Both the position numbers and the translations under genes were made by a program. 64,000 nucleotides of DNA from Dillenia suffruticosa (taxonomy: Eukaryota; Streptophyta; Magnoliopsida; Dilleniales; Dilleniaceae), in assembly GCA_033439265.1 (NCBI GenBank), contig JAVTVX010000026.1, positions 11,347,001 through 11,411,000 of the forward strand. Direction: 5' to 3'. This document shows, one piece after another, positions 36,156 through 49,214 of this stretch (positions within the stretch are counted from its first letter, which is position 1; each line of letters begins with the position of its first letter). The notes under the pieces are model-generated. The model was not told the origin of the DNA and made no database searches. It saw nothing but the letters and a program-made list of their open reading frames with translations.

Positions 36156-36750
36156 ATATATAATGAGAAATGTTAAAGTACACTAAACCCAATGATTGCT
36201 TATCTCACAAAGGAATCTCTCACAACGGGTTTTCTGAAGAGATCAACTCTCATGCTGTATGTCAATGTGTACTTAAATGTCACAATACCCTTCTCGGTAA
36301 TATCTCTCATAAAGTGGTCTTCGTTATCAATGTGTTTGGCTTTACGATTTCACTTAGGGTCTCATTTGTTGACAGTGTCGGTCTGATTATCACAATAATC
36401 ATCACTGACCTCCCACTATTCGCCACGACCCCTAAGTCTATCAGAAAATTTCTGAAGCCAACCATTCTCATGAACTGTAATTGAGCATACTACAAGCTCA
36501 GTCTCTATCGTAAATAGAGATATACAGGTTCTCTTCTTACTGTTCTAAGAAGATAAAATCTTTTGCGTTTATTCAGATCGCTACTCCCAGTCAGTATCTG
36601 AATCCCAATGAAAAATGCAAATCTCCTCATCCGTAACACATGGAGAGCTTTGCAGTTCAAATGAGATATTTCAACATCCTTTTTCACTGCTCTACAGTGA
36701 TCCCTTCCAGGATTCTATTAATACCTACTCACCAGATCGACCATAAAATA

Positions 36751-36970
36751 AACGTCTGGTCATGTATGCCTCATCGCATACATCAAACTGTATAGCGCAT
36801 GTGTAAACCTCATCGCATATAAACGTTTGGTCATATATGCCTCATCGCATACATCAAACTGTATAGCGCATGTGTAAACCTCATCGCATATAAACGTCTG
36901 GTCATGTATGCCTCATCGCATACATCAAACTGTATATCACACGTGTATACCTCATCGTATACACTAGAAA
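36751..36970. repeat. 71-bp tandem repeat, 3 copies, within copia RT/RNase H region
   Basis: Units begin AACGTCTGGTCATG near 36751, 36822 and 36893. The period of 71 is not a multiple of three, so it disrupts the pseudogene frame and arose after decay. Confidence 0.85.
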
Positions 36971-39900
36971 TGTATTTTGCACTGGATAAATTCTAGGACA
37001 TGTGTCAAGATTCAGGTCTTTTTCCTTTAGCGATAAGAGTATCTTTTAGGTTATGTTCGTTATTATCGAAATGCTCAAGAATCTACCTGATTTAAAACTC
37101 TTGTTAAAGAGTCAACACCATTCTCAAGCGATCCTTATGGATCCAAAATCTGAGAATGAACTAAAACCTCATAACCACGTTACAATGGTCATTGGATACT
37201 CTCTGTTGTTCCCGGGCAACAGAATGTCACCTTCATCTGAGAACATGATCAGTTAGATACAATGATCATACTCGATCATTACAAAAACATAAGATATCAC
37301 CTTCTCGTGAAATCTCAAGCGCCGCTGTCTAGATGATAGCTTAAGGTCATTTGTTGATTTCGAAAATCAATAGACCTTATCCACCTGATCTACTAGAACG
37401 AACCCAGAGGGATGCTCCATGTAGATCGCCTCATCTATACTTCCAATACGAAAGCGGTCTTTACGTCCTTGTGATGTGACTCCTGATCTATGTTCGTGAC
37501 AATCGCTGAAAGATAAACGGATCGAGATAAATTGGACTATGACTCATCGATAGTCCACCCCTCAGTCTAAGTGTAACCCTTGGTTACTAGAAGGGTCCTT
37601 TATCTCTTCATCAATCCGTTAACCTTTATCTTGACTTTGAGAACCTACTTGTTCCCAATAGTCATTCCGCCCTCAGGCTAATCAACTAGGTCCCAGACCC
37701 CGTTGATTCTCATCCACTCTTTCTCTTCATTTATGGCCTTCAATAAACGGTCTTTTGCTTCTTTTGCAGAACTCTCGAGAGCCTCTCGGACCGTTTTAGA
37801 TTTTTCATCATCCTCTAGAGTCGCAATGAGGGTCTCACCCTCAATCGAGAAAACAACGTTTAAATACGCATGCTCGATACTCTTAGGAGGATAGAAGAAT
37901 CTTTACCTTTTGATGGATCGCTCCCACTGAGATCAAGATCCATAGTGGATTCTTGTATCCCGCCGCTGGGCTCCTCGAACCGTTAGGCTCATCCATCGCA
38001 TAAAAGGTAAGGTCCAAATTGATTTCTCCTCTCTTAGGGAAATCATTCTCAAGAAATATGGTATTACGAGACTCAATCTCGATTATAGTGCCGTTCGTAT
38101 TCGCCTATGAATACGTATTTTCTCGCGGGCCTAACTCACCGTGTGAATGCGAGAAATTGTGGCACAACCCCATAACCTCAAGTGGCTAAGGTCAGGCTGC
38201 CTCCCTGTCCAAAGCTCAAATGGGGAACTGACTAATAGTCAGTAGTCTCGTAATACTCTTATCGAAACAGAGCCCCATGTGTAGTTTAGACGAATACTTG
38301 CGTCCTCGCTCGGTTCTTGAAAGTCTGTACTCTCAAATCTAACTGATTCTCAATCTCGCTTATGAAACTTCTGAAGCAGTCTGATGCCTCAGACTTGTGC
38401 GAGATTAGATAGATGAACCGAAACGCACGTAAGCATCTATAATTATCTACACAACTCCATTTCCGGCTCTCACACTCATAAGACCACTAGAAAAAGAAGG
38501 CACAATGGTCTAATTGCAATGGAGTCCCAGCTCTCATTGCATTGCTAAATGGTTTTCTCGTCATTTTGTCGGCTAGACAAAACTCACATACGGGTAACTC
38601 GAATGTGGTCAGCGGGTCCAATAAACCTCTCACTACTAACCGATTCGTCATCTCTTACCCTATATGTCTAAGTCTACTATGTCATTCATTTACATCATCA
38701 TCTACGCAATCAGATGTAAAGACAATAGTAGAACGACAAGAAACCATTACAAGGAGTAGCACCCAGTGCATACATTCCATCATGGATTAAAACCAGAATA
38801 ATTCAGAAAATTGTCGTATTAAAAAAAAGAATAATTTTACGCATATCGTAGTCAATTTTAGACAAGGTACTAAATTGGTGATCCGTCGAATGCCTACAAT
38901 ATTGAGAACGTCATGGCAAGTGTCGTTCCCTTTGACAACGGCAAATGCTCTATCTTAACGTAAATCCTCCAAACTTAAGGATTCACTTGACGGAACTATA
39001 TTTACGCACTCCTGTCTCGAGTTACGTGATCGGTTGTTCCTGATTTCAAAGGAGAGAAATCAATGAGCATTATAATGAATGAAACAACTACGTAAAGAAG
39101 AAGGATACTAATTTCTGCTCGTCACTCTCACGAGCGAAATGACCAAATCTACCTCAAACGTAGCAATTTACTTTGAACTAATCAAATTCCTTCTTCTTGC
39201 GTTTTTGTACCTCATTGTCGGTTTTCTCGGATGATTTTTATTACCTAGATCTTGAGTCTCGTTCGCTTGCTTATGCTATTGGCTTAGAGCCGGGGAAGTC
39301 CTTACTCGACTCCTCTAAATAAGCATGACTCGAGTGTGGCCTACTCGCCTTTAGGTACTCCTTATCGAGCTCACATTACGTATTCACGTCAACGAAAGTA
39401 CGAATACTTTCGTCAAATGTGAGATATGATTTCACGGTTTCCCATGAATCAGGTAAAAACTGGATCACATCCAGTACCTAAATGCCATCCGAAATTTGCT
39501 TGTCCGTTTATCTTAACTTGGTGATCATACTCGACATTTGCCTCATTGTATGATTAGCCATTTTCTTCTGCATTCTCACATTAGGAGCCGAAGAGAGCAA
39601 CACAATGCTCTTATGGGACAAGACGAACCGACATTTCCATAGGATATGACTCGTAGAACGAGATTTAGTAATCGTGCATGCCACTGATAAGCATTGCCCT
39701 AACTTGGCAATTATTTTCTACCATGCACGATAGGTCCCTCGCTAGATCCCTTTATCTCGTATATCCTGAGGCGCGGTGCCCACCCTGGGGCCCATCATCT
39801 CTTACCTCAGATTCCCGTTAGATTTTGCCTCTCGAGAATAAACTAAATCTACTGATAAAATCGCGTAGATCACATCATTCAGTTTACTCTCCTTGCAAAA

Positions 39901-40175
39901 ATTTAATACGACAGTTCTCAACGCATTAAGAGAAATATTTGTGACTTGTAGATGCTTATTATCACATTTTTTTGTACGCCCTACGAATCATCAAGACCAA
40001 AATGACTTGAGTACAGACCCCAAAGCAAGCGTATGAGTCAACGGATACCATACACCACAACTCGGAATCGCATATTACCATTTGGACTTTGATTCGGCAT
40101 ACAAAAACCCACAAAAAGTCACATTTATGGATATAAGACCCCCAAAAAATTAAAAAAATTCAATTTTAAGCGACC

Positions 40176-40976
40176 TCACGCGCCGCCCAGGGTTCTCACG
40201 CGCCGCCATGAGCCTCCACGCGCCGGCAGCGGCCTGCCACACGCGCCAGACGCGCGGCGCACCTCACACGCGCCGTTTTCAAATCCGTTGCTGAAATTAT
40301 TAAAATAAAATAAAAATAAAACAAATTCTAATTATTTAGCGACAGATTTGGAATCCGCCGCAAAATCAGTCACGGATTTGGAAATTCGTCGCTAAATTAA
40401 ATTTGGTTGTTAAATTAATTTTTTAATTTAAATATTATATTAATATTATATTTTATTTAATTATATATAAAAAACCTATTTAGCAACGAAACAGCGACGG
40501 ATTTGGAATCCGTCGCTGAATCAGCCACGGATTTGGAATCCATCGCTGAATCAGCCACGGATTTGGAAATCCGTCGCTAAATTAAATTACCAACCGTGGT
40601 TGTTAAATTAATATTTTAATTTAAATATTATATTAATATTATATTTTATTTAATCATATATAAAAAACTTATTTAGCGACGAAATTTGCAACGAAAAAAT
40701 TTTTTTGTCGCCAATTAGCGACGAATTTAGTCACGAAAATTTTTTCGTCACTAATTAGCGACGAATTTAGCCACGAAAATTTTTTCGTCACTAATTAGCG
40801 ACGAATTTTGCTACGAATGATGTGTCCGTCGCTAATTTAGCCACGACTTCCTTTTCGTTGCAAATTTTGTGGCAAATTAGCGACGAAAAAATTTTTGTCT
40901 TTAAATTCGTCGCAAAATAGCGACGAATTTTTTCCGTCGCGAAAATTCGTGGCTAAAACCGTGTTTTTTTGTAGTG
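40176..40976. mobile_element. CACTA element 2, right part only
   Basis: Right terminus GTTTTTTTGTAGTG at 40976, followed by TCA. The paralog at 25459-25466 reads gttcatgcc, consistent with a TCA target duplicate. Sub-terminal GCGACGAA/TTCGTCGC repeats are closely similar to those of CACTA 1 (about 28430-28957). A GC-rich block (40176-40275) is joined to the degenerate copia, so the left end is gone. Confidence 0.78.
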
Positions 40977-41419
40977 TCATGTCAGAGGCTTGGGCACGTT
41001 TTTACTTTTCTTGGTTTGAAGTGTTAAATCGAGAGGCGAAAATGCACAAGATTAGATGGGATCAAACATGGATTTGCATGGTCCACACGACGTTGCACAC
41101 CATGTCTCTTGCGTTGTGCTTGCCAAGATATTTCCCTTGTTTTGGGTTTAGCATTAAAAGTCGTTTTTACTAAAACCTAAGTTGGTGAGAGTGGTAATTT
41201 TTTTTTTTTTTTTTTAGTGTTGAAGTTGATTTTGATTCCATTGATGTATCGAGCTTTTGAGTTGATTGGGGATCCGATACCAGTTTTTCCATTGGACACT
41301 CTTGAATGGGAGACCTGCAAAACTTGGTTGGAGTTGGCTCCAACAAATCAAGTTTTGACGTTAAGTAAAAAAGAAATATAATAGAAGAGAGAACAAACTG
41401 AGTAGAAATTTAGAATAGT

Positions 41420-41960
41420 TATGTGTTTTCCTCATGTGATGTGTGTATGTGGATTGTAAAGGATGTACTTGACGGGTTACCTTTATTTAATATATATAGC
41501 ATGTACATATATGATAAGTCTTTTGTTTGAAGGTATAAAAACCCTATTTTACTCGTGGAGAGATTGCTGAAGATCTCCCAGTGTTACAGGAACTGTAACC
41601 AAATATTTTTAAGAGATTTAGAATCTTACGGGATTAAGAAAAATTCAAATTATCGACCTTCCTTATTGGGTTGGCTTACATGCAAGATTATAGGAGATAT
41701 AGATTTTGTATGACAATGATCCTAATTCACTTGAGGGAGACATTGTTTGCTGAAAGACTACTTGTTGGCAACCAAAAGGATGACCATGCGGTTGAGGGGT
41801 TCAATGGCCAAGAGAGATACTGAGAGAGCTCGACCGAGGGGTTCATATGAGCGGGGGGTGATCGAAAGGTTTATGTTCTATGGTCTTTGCATTTATGATC
41901 AAATGGACTTGGTGACCTTTGGGCTTTACGGTTTTGGATTGTTGGGCCATGTACTATCAT
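41420..41960 (-). repeat. gypsy left terminal repeat
   Basis: Aligns with 47378-47921. Edges are uncertain because 41217-41420 has no counterpart on the right. Confidence 0.7.
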
Positions 41961-43079
41961 TTACCCATTTCTAATGTCATTTCGAAAAAGTGGTGTTAGA
42001 AGTAAATTTGAATCGATAGGAATTGAAGAGTCATAAAAATAAAGTTAATGTGATAAGATTTTGGAAAGTCACGAAAGTGGTATATATTGGGAAATTGGAA
42101 GAGACACAAAAGTGGAGTATTAAATGCGGGATGTGTCGCTTTAATTATGAAATGTGCCACTTCAATCATTGAGAATTATATTCAACAAGCTTCCTGTTGT
42201 TACAAATAGTAAAGGGTATTTGGTACAGTCTTGTTACTTTATTTAGTGAGATAAAATGTTAGGTGTTTGGTTCATGAGTGGTAAAGTTTGTGAAAAACAT
42301 AGATGGTTGGGATGCTTGACAATATGGGTTTAGGTGATGCGCTAGAGGATGGTGATCGAACTGCTGATACAAGGGTCCATTATAGGGAAATGATGGATAC
42401 AAGGTTCTATCGTGGCATTCGGAAAGCCAATATCATGAGTATCAATGTTTTTGGGATTTTGCATTCGGTGGAAGCATTCCCACTCTATCCTTTGCGAGGC
42501 ATGAATGTTTCTACTTGTGAGTCTAGAGGCCGTATGATTTGCAGGAAAGCGTCTTGTACCTTACAGGAGGTTGATAGTTCGCTTGTAAGGGTTTTTAAGT
42601 GTTTCTTGGGCCAAAGGTTATAAGTGGCGTACTTGGTTAGCAAGGTAAAGAGTTCAAGCTCAGTGTTATTTGCTTGCCGTGGGACTGTTATTTGTTGGCT
42701 ATGTGACCGTCCTTCCTTGTCCTTGTAATCTTCTCGAATATGTGATTTATTTCCCATGTATCTTGTATTTTCGTCTACTTTTGATATGCAAGCACTGCAT
42801 TATGTTCAAATGAAATTTCTTTTGTCATTTGTTGTTCTTCAGCTTTCTGTTGTATGGACCTTGCTTCCCTTGTATATGAAAAGTTGGATGGACAAATAAA
42901 GAATTTTCCTCTTTTCCAATATCGTGTTCTCACTGTTTTGTTGATCCTATGTTGGAACAAAAAGACTTGAGCTTTTAGTTGTCTCCAAGTGTATTATAGC
43001 CAACAAAGGGTGTTAGACCCTTTTTAGATTCCACTCATATGCTAGAATCTGTGTGAAGCATATAGTTGAGAGAATGTCG

Positions 43080-43560
43080 TATCCTGCTGGGGCTTGCATA
43101 AGGTGTAGAGCCGACAGAGAGGGTGCGGAATCCTTTTAAGGTGTAGAGCCGAGATAGTGGGCCACGTCTACCCAGTCGGGTGCTAGAACTCGTATGATGA
43201 CATGTTTGAGGCATAAGCTGAGAGTAAGAGTGTGGAATCCTTTTGAGGCATAGAGCCGAAAGAGAGAGTGCGCTTTTGAAATGTACAACCGAGAGAGTAG
43301 GTCGCATCTACCTAATCGGGTGCTAGAATCCTATGATGACGCGTTTGAGGCGTAGAGTTGAGAGAGATGTGTAGAACCTTTTTAAGTTGTAGAGCTAAGA
43401 GAGAGGGTATAAAACCCTTTTGAGATATAAAGCCAAGAGATAGGCCGCTTCTACCCAGTCGGGTATTAGGATCCGTATGATGACTCATTTAAGGCGTAGA
43501 GCTAAGAGAGAGAGGGTGCAAAGCTCTTTTGAGGCGTAGAGCTAAGAGATGGTCTTGCAA
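43080..43560. repeat. minisatellite in gypsy 3' region
   Basis: Short units with gaggcgtagagc and a ggtgcggaa.ccttttgag core, grouped into three higher-order units opening near 43152, 43292 and 43436 (cc.cgtctacccagtcgggt). The same structure is at 9780-10370. Confidence 0.8.
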
Positions 43561-44037
43561 TAAGAAAGAATGATAGACTAAGGGATTGTGAGTGCAGGGC
43601 CCAAGTCGCTCATGGTTTATTAGATGAATGTCACTATGTAAAAATGCATAATATTATTGCTGATAAGTTAGGAGATGACAAGTATTGAGATTAAGTGAGT
43701 AGTAAAGATTATTGGTAGTAGATACGCATGTTATCTAAATTTCATATTTTTGGTACAACAGAACCATTTAAGTGGCTAAGGTGATATGTCTCGGGATGAA
43801 CTGTCAAGCGCATATGATATGGACTTTCCAGTTCGATGTGAGTTTACCACCTCGTTGAGGTTGGCTTGTTGTGTCTACTCTTTGAAGGTCCATATCTTCT
43901 GGGTTGAATGTTCTGACTCTCACCCTTTTGTCATAATATTGGACCATCTGCTACTGATAGGCTGCCGTTCAAGTGGATGCAGTGTCTTGCAATTCTAGTA
44001 AAAGGTCGAGATGTTCATGCAATGCAAGCTCATTGGA

Positions 44038-44930
44038 CTATGGTTGATATTGATCTACATGTAATGAGTGGATTTCTATTTCCATTGGTATGACTGCTTC
44101 ACATCCATAAGTTAAATTGAATAGCATTTCCCCTGTGGCCATTTGGGATGTGGTTCGGTAGGTGCAAAAGATTCCGCAGAGCTCGTCTGGCCAATGGCCT
44201 TTCGCTTCGTCCATTGTCGTTTTGAGTCCCAAAAGGATTGTCCGGTTGGTGACTTCGGCAAGGCCATTGGTTTGTGGGTCAGAGACAGACGTGAAACGTT
44301 GTTGGATCTTAAGCTTTCTGCATAATTGTCTGAAACTTTTGTTATTGAACTGCTTACCATTATCAATAATGAGGACATGGGGTAGGTCAAACTCGGTGAT
44401 GATCGACACCCACATGAACGTTTGAATGTTTCTAACTGTTATCTTGGCTAGTGGTTGGCTTCTACCGACTTAGTGAATTAGTCGATGGCTACGATGAGGA
44501 ACTTTCATTGCTCGGTTGCTTATGGGAATGGTCCCAGTATATCTATCTCCCATTGTGCAAATGGCCATGGACTCACAATCGAACAATGCACTGAGGAGGG
44601 TTGTTGGGGTACGAAGAGAAGTACTGGCATTTGTCATATTTTTTGACTTAATTTTCCACATCAGCTTTCATGGTGGGCCAGAAGAATCTCTGGCGTAAGG
44701 CCTTTTGGCTAGATTGGGGGTACTTAAATGGTTGCTACATACCCCTTCATGGATTTCTCTAAGGATATAGTTTCCCTTTTCAGGTGTCAGACATTTGAAA
44801 TATGGATGAGTCAACGACTTCTTGTATATGGCTTCATTGATGATGGCATAATGTGCAGCTTTGTGCTTGACCTTTGTTTCCTCCTGAGTTGAATCTAGCA
44901 GTTGAGCATCCTTTAGGTAGGTCTAGATAG
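44038..44930 (-). pseudogene. gypsy integrase, broken
   Basis: The core at 44415-44038 retains LIIDNGKQFNNKSF (second Asp) and PQTNGLAEVTNRTI (Glu), then YGCEAVIPMEIEI. The upstream zinc-finger part (44930-44470) is frameshifted. Confidence 0.85.
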
Positions 44931-44960
44931 GATCTTTCCAGCTCGGTGAGTTATCCGCCA

Positions 44961-45480
44961 TCAGAATTTATTTTGGTTCATTGATGCTTGGTTATGGGAG
45001 GACGTTGATGTAGATGTTTGGCTAGAGGCTATTGAGTCCGAACTAGTGAGTTTAGAGAGCATGTCGGCCTTGGCATTCTTGGATCTAGGAGTCTGTTGCA
45101 CGTCGAACCTATTAAACGTGCTTATCGCTTCCCGGAGTTTGGCGAGATATTTAGCTATCATTGGCTCCTTAGTTTCTTATGTCTCCTCGATTTGCTTGAC
45201 CACAAACTAGCTATCGTTGAAGACTTGGATGTCCTTAGCTCCCAATGATGCCGTGATCCTCAGTCTTGTTAAGTGTTTTGTATTCGGCTTGGTTGTTGGT
45301 GGTTTGAAAATCGAAACGAAGTACATATTCTGCTTTGAAGTCATCGGGGCCCATTAGGATGAGTCTAGCGCTGCTCTTTGATGAGTTAGAGGTCCCATCT
45401 ACATGCAAGGTCGATGTTGGTGGTAGGCACCCTTCCGAATGGTCGTCAATGACTCGCTCGGTGGGACTCGGGAACATGCA
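44961..45480 (-). pseudogene. gypsy RNase H, broken
   Basis: STLHVDGTSNSSKSSARLIL, the VLRFDFQTTNNQAEY motif and, after a break, YLAKLREAISTFNRFDVQQ, as in Tat-type gypsy RNase H domains. Confidence 0.82.
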
Positions 45481-46174
45481 TTCGAGAATGAAGTTAGCTA
45501 GAGTTTAGTCTTTGATAATGGGTTTCGGTTGATACTCAATGTCAAATTCCCAAATTCAATACTCCATTTGATGAGTCAGTCTGAGGTATCACTTTTCTAT
45601 AGAATTTGATTTAGGAGCTGGTCAGTTATTATCATGATGGTGTACGCTTGAAAGTACCAACGCAGGAACCGAGCAATTATGATAAGAGCGAATGCCACCT
45701 TCTCGATAGGGTTGTAATTAGTTTCTGATTCTTGGAGTACGCAGCTAATATAATACATAGGCTTTTGTACAGCCGCCTCCTATCTTACAAGCACAGAATA
45801 GAGGGCTCGGTCAAAGATAGATAAATAGAGATAAAGTTTCTCACTAGAGATAGACTGAGATAGCAGAGGAGGAGACGAGAGGTACTCCTTGAGTTTCTCA
45901 AGGGCCATCTGGCACTTTGGTGTCTACATGAATTTTTGAGATTTTTATAAGGCAATGAAGAAGGATTTGTATTTTTTTGCCACTTTTGACATAAATTGGG
46001 TTGAGGCTGTAATTCATCCTGTGAGGCATTATATCACCTTCAATGTTCTAGACGGCACCATGTCTAGGATGTTTTGAATCTTCTTTGGGTTAGTCTCAAT
46101 TCCACGATTGGTGATCAAGAAGAACAGAAACTTGCGTGATGTGATCCCTAAAGTACACTTGGCAACATTCAACT

Positions 46175-46654
46175 TCATATTGTAACGTTCAACATTTGGA
46201 ATGTTTTCTTAAGATCTGTTACATGGTCCTCCGGGCTGATACTCTTGACGAGCATATCATCTACATAGGCCTCTACGTTTCTGCCGAATTGCTCACTGAA
46301 TACCTTGTTGACTAACCGTTGGAAGATTACCCCCGCGTTCTTCAAATTGAATGACATGACTTTGTAATAGTAGGTGTTGAATTTAGTGATAAAACTTATT
46401 TTTTCTTTGTCCTTTGGTGCCATGCATACCTGGTTGTAGCTAGAGTATGTATTCGTGAAGGTTAGAGGCCGGTGGCCTGATGAGTTGTCCACAACTTTAT
46501 CAATATTGAGGAGCAAATAATTGTCTTTTGGGCATACCTTATTGAGGTTGGTGAAGTCGATACATATTCTCCATTTGCCGTTTGCCTTTTTTACCATAAC
46601 TACATTTGTCAACCACTTAGGATATTCTACTTCTCTGATGAGGTTCCCTACCAT
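46175..46654 (-). pseudogene. gypsy reverse transcriptase fragment
   Basis: A 159-codon open segment: IREVEYPKWLTNVVMVKKAN, GKWRICIDFTNLNKVCPKD and NAGVIFQRLVNKVF. The catalytic AYVDDMLVKS is intact. The flanks continue in other frames. Confidence 0.87.
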
Positions 46655-47039
46655 GAGTTTCTACACTTCTTCTTATATTGCCTGCTAGTGTTTCAGTGCA
46701 AATACCCTTTTCTTCTGCTTCACAGACTTGTAGCTTGCATCCACCATCAGTTTATGAATGATCCCTGAGAGATGGATTCTCGGCATGTCTTTGGGTGACC
46801 ATGCGAAGACATTAGAGTGTCGTCATAGGTATTTGGGGATGGCTCTTTGGAGAAGTATTGGCAAGTACGCTTTGATTTGGATAGTTTGATCGGGTACATT
46901 CATAATTGGGACCTTGCTCACCTCTTTGCTAGCTTGGGTTTAGTAACTTGTTCGATATTGTCTCTGAGTTTCATGGCTTCTATTGAGAGGTTCTTCTTTT
47001 CCTATGTTGGTATAGGGGTGTTTTGAGGGTCAAGTTGCG

Positions 47040-47240
47040 ATATCGAAAGGCGTTCTAAACTTAATTTTTATATATTTGGTACTCGACAATGCTTCCAAAC
47101 TGGCTAAACTGGGGCGGCCCAGGATGGCATTTTAGAGGAATGGTAGTTTGACTACATTAAAGATGGTTGTGGTGGTAGCGTGGTTGGGCGGTGTTTCAAG
47201 GTTACTGGGTGCAAAATAGTACTCTTAGGACACAACTGCT
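47040..47240 (-). pseudogene. gypsy aspartic protease C-terminal fragment
   Basis: NAILGRPSLASLEALSSTKY with a stop just before NAILGRP, followed by IKIKFRTPF. The sequence to the right runs straight into the right LTR, so gag is deleted. Confidence 0.72.
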
Positions 47241-47377
47241 CGTTAGAGAGTCCCTCCAAAGGTTCGGAATGGGGTTGAACATGTGGTTGGCAGAAGCCGA
47301 TTTGCTGGAAGGCATTCCAACAGTGGAGATCACAGCTCGCTCCTTTATATACATTGAATATAGAACTAGAGTAGCCC

Positions 47378-47921
47378 TGTATTTCCTCTGTGTGACGTCT
47401 GTGTGTAGGTTGTAAAGAACGTACTTGATGGGTTGTCTTTGTTTAATAATATAGAATGTGCATATATGACAAATCTCTTATTTGAGGGTATAGAAACCCT
47501 ACTTTTCTTATAGAAAGATTGTCAGAGATCTTCTGAGATTACATGGATTGTAATCAAATATTCTTAAAAGATTTAGAATTTTATGAGATTAAGGAATGTC
47601 CAAGTTATTGAGGGGATTTCCTTCCTTATCAGGTTAGATTACATGCTGTATTATAGGAGTCTAGATCATGTGTGATCGTAATCTTGATTTGCTTGATGGA
47701 GACATTGTTTGGTGAAAGATTACTTGTTGGCAACCGAAAGGTCGATCGAGTGGTTGAGGGGTTCGTTGGCCAAGAAAGATACTGAGAGAGCTTGACTGAG
47801 AGGTTTACCTGAGCGGGAGATGACCGAGAGGTTTATGTTCTGTGATCTTTGCATTTATAATCTAATGGACTTGGTGACCTTTGGACTTTATGGTTATGAG
47901 CTGTTGGGGCATGTATAAGCA
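47378..47921 (-). repeat. gypsy right terminal repeat
   Basis: Matches 41420-41960. Its outer end (minus strand) is TGCTTATACATGCCCC at 47921. Confidence 0.7.
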
Positions 47922-47924
47922 ATT

Positions 47925-48570
47925 ATGCAATTAATTATTTTATGTCTAAAAATGTAAAGAAAAACCATGCAAAAGAGAAGTTATGAAATTCCTTATGTGG
48001 AAAAATTAACTTCCCATTAAGATTAGGCTTGTCATTAAAGTTATTCAATTGTTTATTTATTTATTTATTTTTGTTAATTGATGTGGTTTAAATGCTCTTT
48101 TCTTTTTTCTCTTTGGCGGTCACCATGCAAAAGAGATTTAGGGAAGAAGGAAGTGGTATTTTTTTCTTATGAAAAATCAAAATTTTATATAGAAGTCTAA
48201 TAAAAATATGACAAATAAAAGTTAAAGGATTATAGAAGGATAAAATAAGGAAAGCCAAATAAAAGATCCGAAGAAAAATTATAGATAAAAGGAGAGGTAA
48301 ATGCATACTAATGTTATTATTTTTATTATTGTTATTTTAATTTTTTTGGTCCAGCAGAGAATACCATATGACCCCCTAAAAAGATGACACCTTGAATAGC
48401 AAATGTTATTCTCAAAGCTTCTAAGTCAAGTGGGAGCCCTTTGCACAAAGAAGTAGCATTTATCAAGAATATGGACAATACTGGCTGGTGAAATTAGTGA
48501 ATTGTTTGAGCCATTTTCACGATCAATTAAGCACAAAATTTAATCATTTTAGATTGGTTCGATCAATTAA
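47925..48570. repeat. second copy of PLAC8 upstream region, right half
   Basis: Matches 25685-26020, interrupted by a ~60-bp T-rich stretch and additional sequence at 48040-48420. No gene was recognised. Confidence 0.75.
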
Positions 48571-48722
48571 GCACAAGCCCTATGTGTTTTTAATTTTTGT
48601 TTATTGATGGAATCCATAGTGCTAAGGTAGCATTGCTTACAATATGACCATAAACACAAAAAACATTACACTATGATACTCTTTTCTTTTCTCCTATATC
48701 CAATCTATTACAGATATTCTTG

Positions 48723-49035
48723 GGCTGCCCTTTGTCCTCGCAAGCTGAGCTTTCGGTTTTGAGAGAAAGTCCTAAATTTAGCTAAAGATTTGGGTCTCAA
48801 ATCAATTATTGTGAAGTTGATTTAAAGGTGGCTATAGGATTGCTTGCTTCATTATGTTATCACAGAAAATTCTCTACTATTATTGATGATTACAAAGTGC
48901 TGGATAAAGAAGCAGGACAACATCTAAATTCGGCATATATGCACAGAGGCTAATCCATGTACAGATGCTTTGGCTAAAATTGGAGTGTGTATCTCTTTTA
49001 ATATTTTGTATGATAGCCTTCTAGTAGAGTGACCC
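48723..49035 (+). pseudogene. RNase H-like (RVT_3) fragment
   Basis: Reads GCPLSSQAELSVLRES, EVDLKVAIGLLASLCYH, STIIDDYKVLDKEA and, after a one-base frameshift, ANPCTDALAKIGV, typical of plant RNase H-like domains from non-LTR elements. There is an in-frame TAA after KFS and the usual EVDS is EVDL. It is a dead fragment of uncertain parent. Confidence 0.75.
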
Positions 49036-49138
49036 TTTTGTATTAGTTTGATATATTTGGAGCCCTTTATATTTGGTCCATTTTACCTTGTTGTTAACTC
49101 TATTTGCTTTCTGTGTTATTCTCCATCTTCTATTACGC

Positions 49139-49140
<2 letters not shown>

Positions 49141-49185
<45 letters not shown>
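49141..49185. repeat. (GA)n microsatellite
   Basis: About 22 GA units. Confidence 0.9.
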
Positions 49186-49188
<3 letters not shown>

Positions 49189-49214
49189 ACGATTTGATGT
49201 CGCGTGAAGCATGC

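Larger units (their letters stand above)
34569..40165 (-). mobile_element. heavily degenerate Ty1/copia element, one LTR left
   Basis: On minus, from right to left: gag remnant (about 40140-39000), GAG-pre-integrase (CEFCLADKMTRKPFSNAM, about 38600), integrase (38500-37950), RT (about 37900-37000; KEWMRINGVWDLVD, IGNKWVLKVKIKVNG) and RNase H (36490-36190; RNFLIDLGVVANSG). The 3' LTR is 34569-36155. Stop codons are dense, indicating great age. The 5' LTR and primer site are missing; the right edge abuts a CACTA fragment near 40170. Confidence 0.82.
41217..47921 (-). mobile_element. Ty3/gypsy LTR retrotransposon, gag deleted
   Basis: Terminal direct repeats cover about 41420-41960 and 47378-47921 (gtgttttcctcatgtgatg against gtatttcctctgtgtgacg, and shared gacattgttt.gtgaaaga.tacttgttggca). 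Between them on minus lie the protease end, RT, RNase H and integrase, in gypsy order. Gag and primer site are missing inside the right LTR. A long 3' non-coding region (41975-43560) carries the minisatellite shared with 8811-10370. The insertion splits sequence continuous at 25440-26020. The left margin carries extra sequence (41217-41410) with an A-run on minus. Confidence 0.85.

Noticed and set aside
37703..37894. Plus-strand Ser-rich open frame
   Set aside because: Antisense of the degenerate copia RT region (KEWMRINGVWDLVD on minus).
38542..38790. Plus-strand 82-codon frame
   Set aside because: Antisense of the copia GAG-pre-integrase segment.
44143..44425. Plus-strand open frames opposite the integrase
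   Set aside because: Antisense shadows of the minus-strand gypsy integrase, which has clear catalytic motifs.
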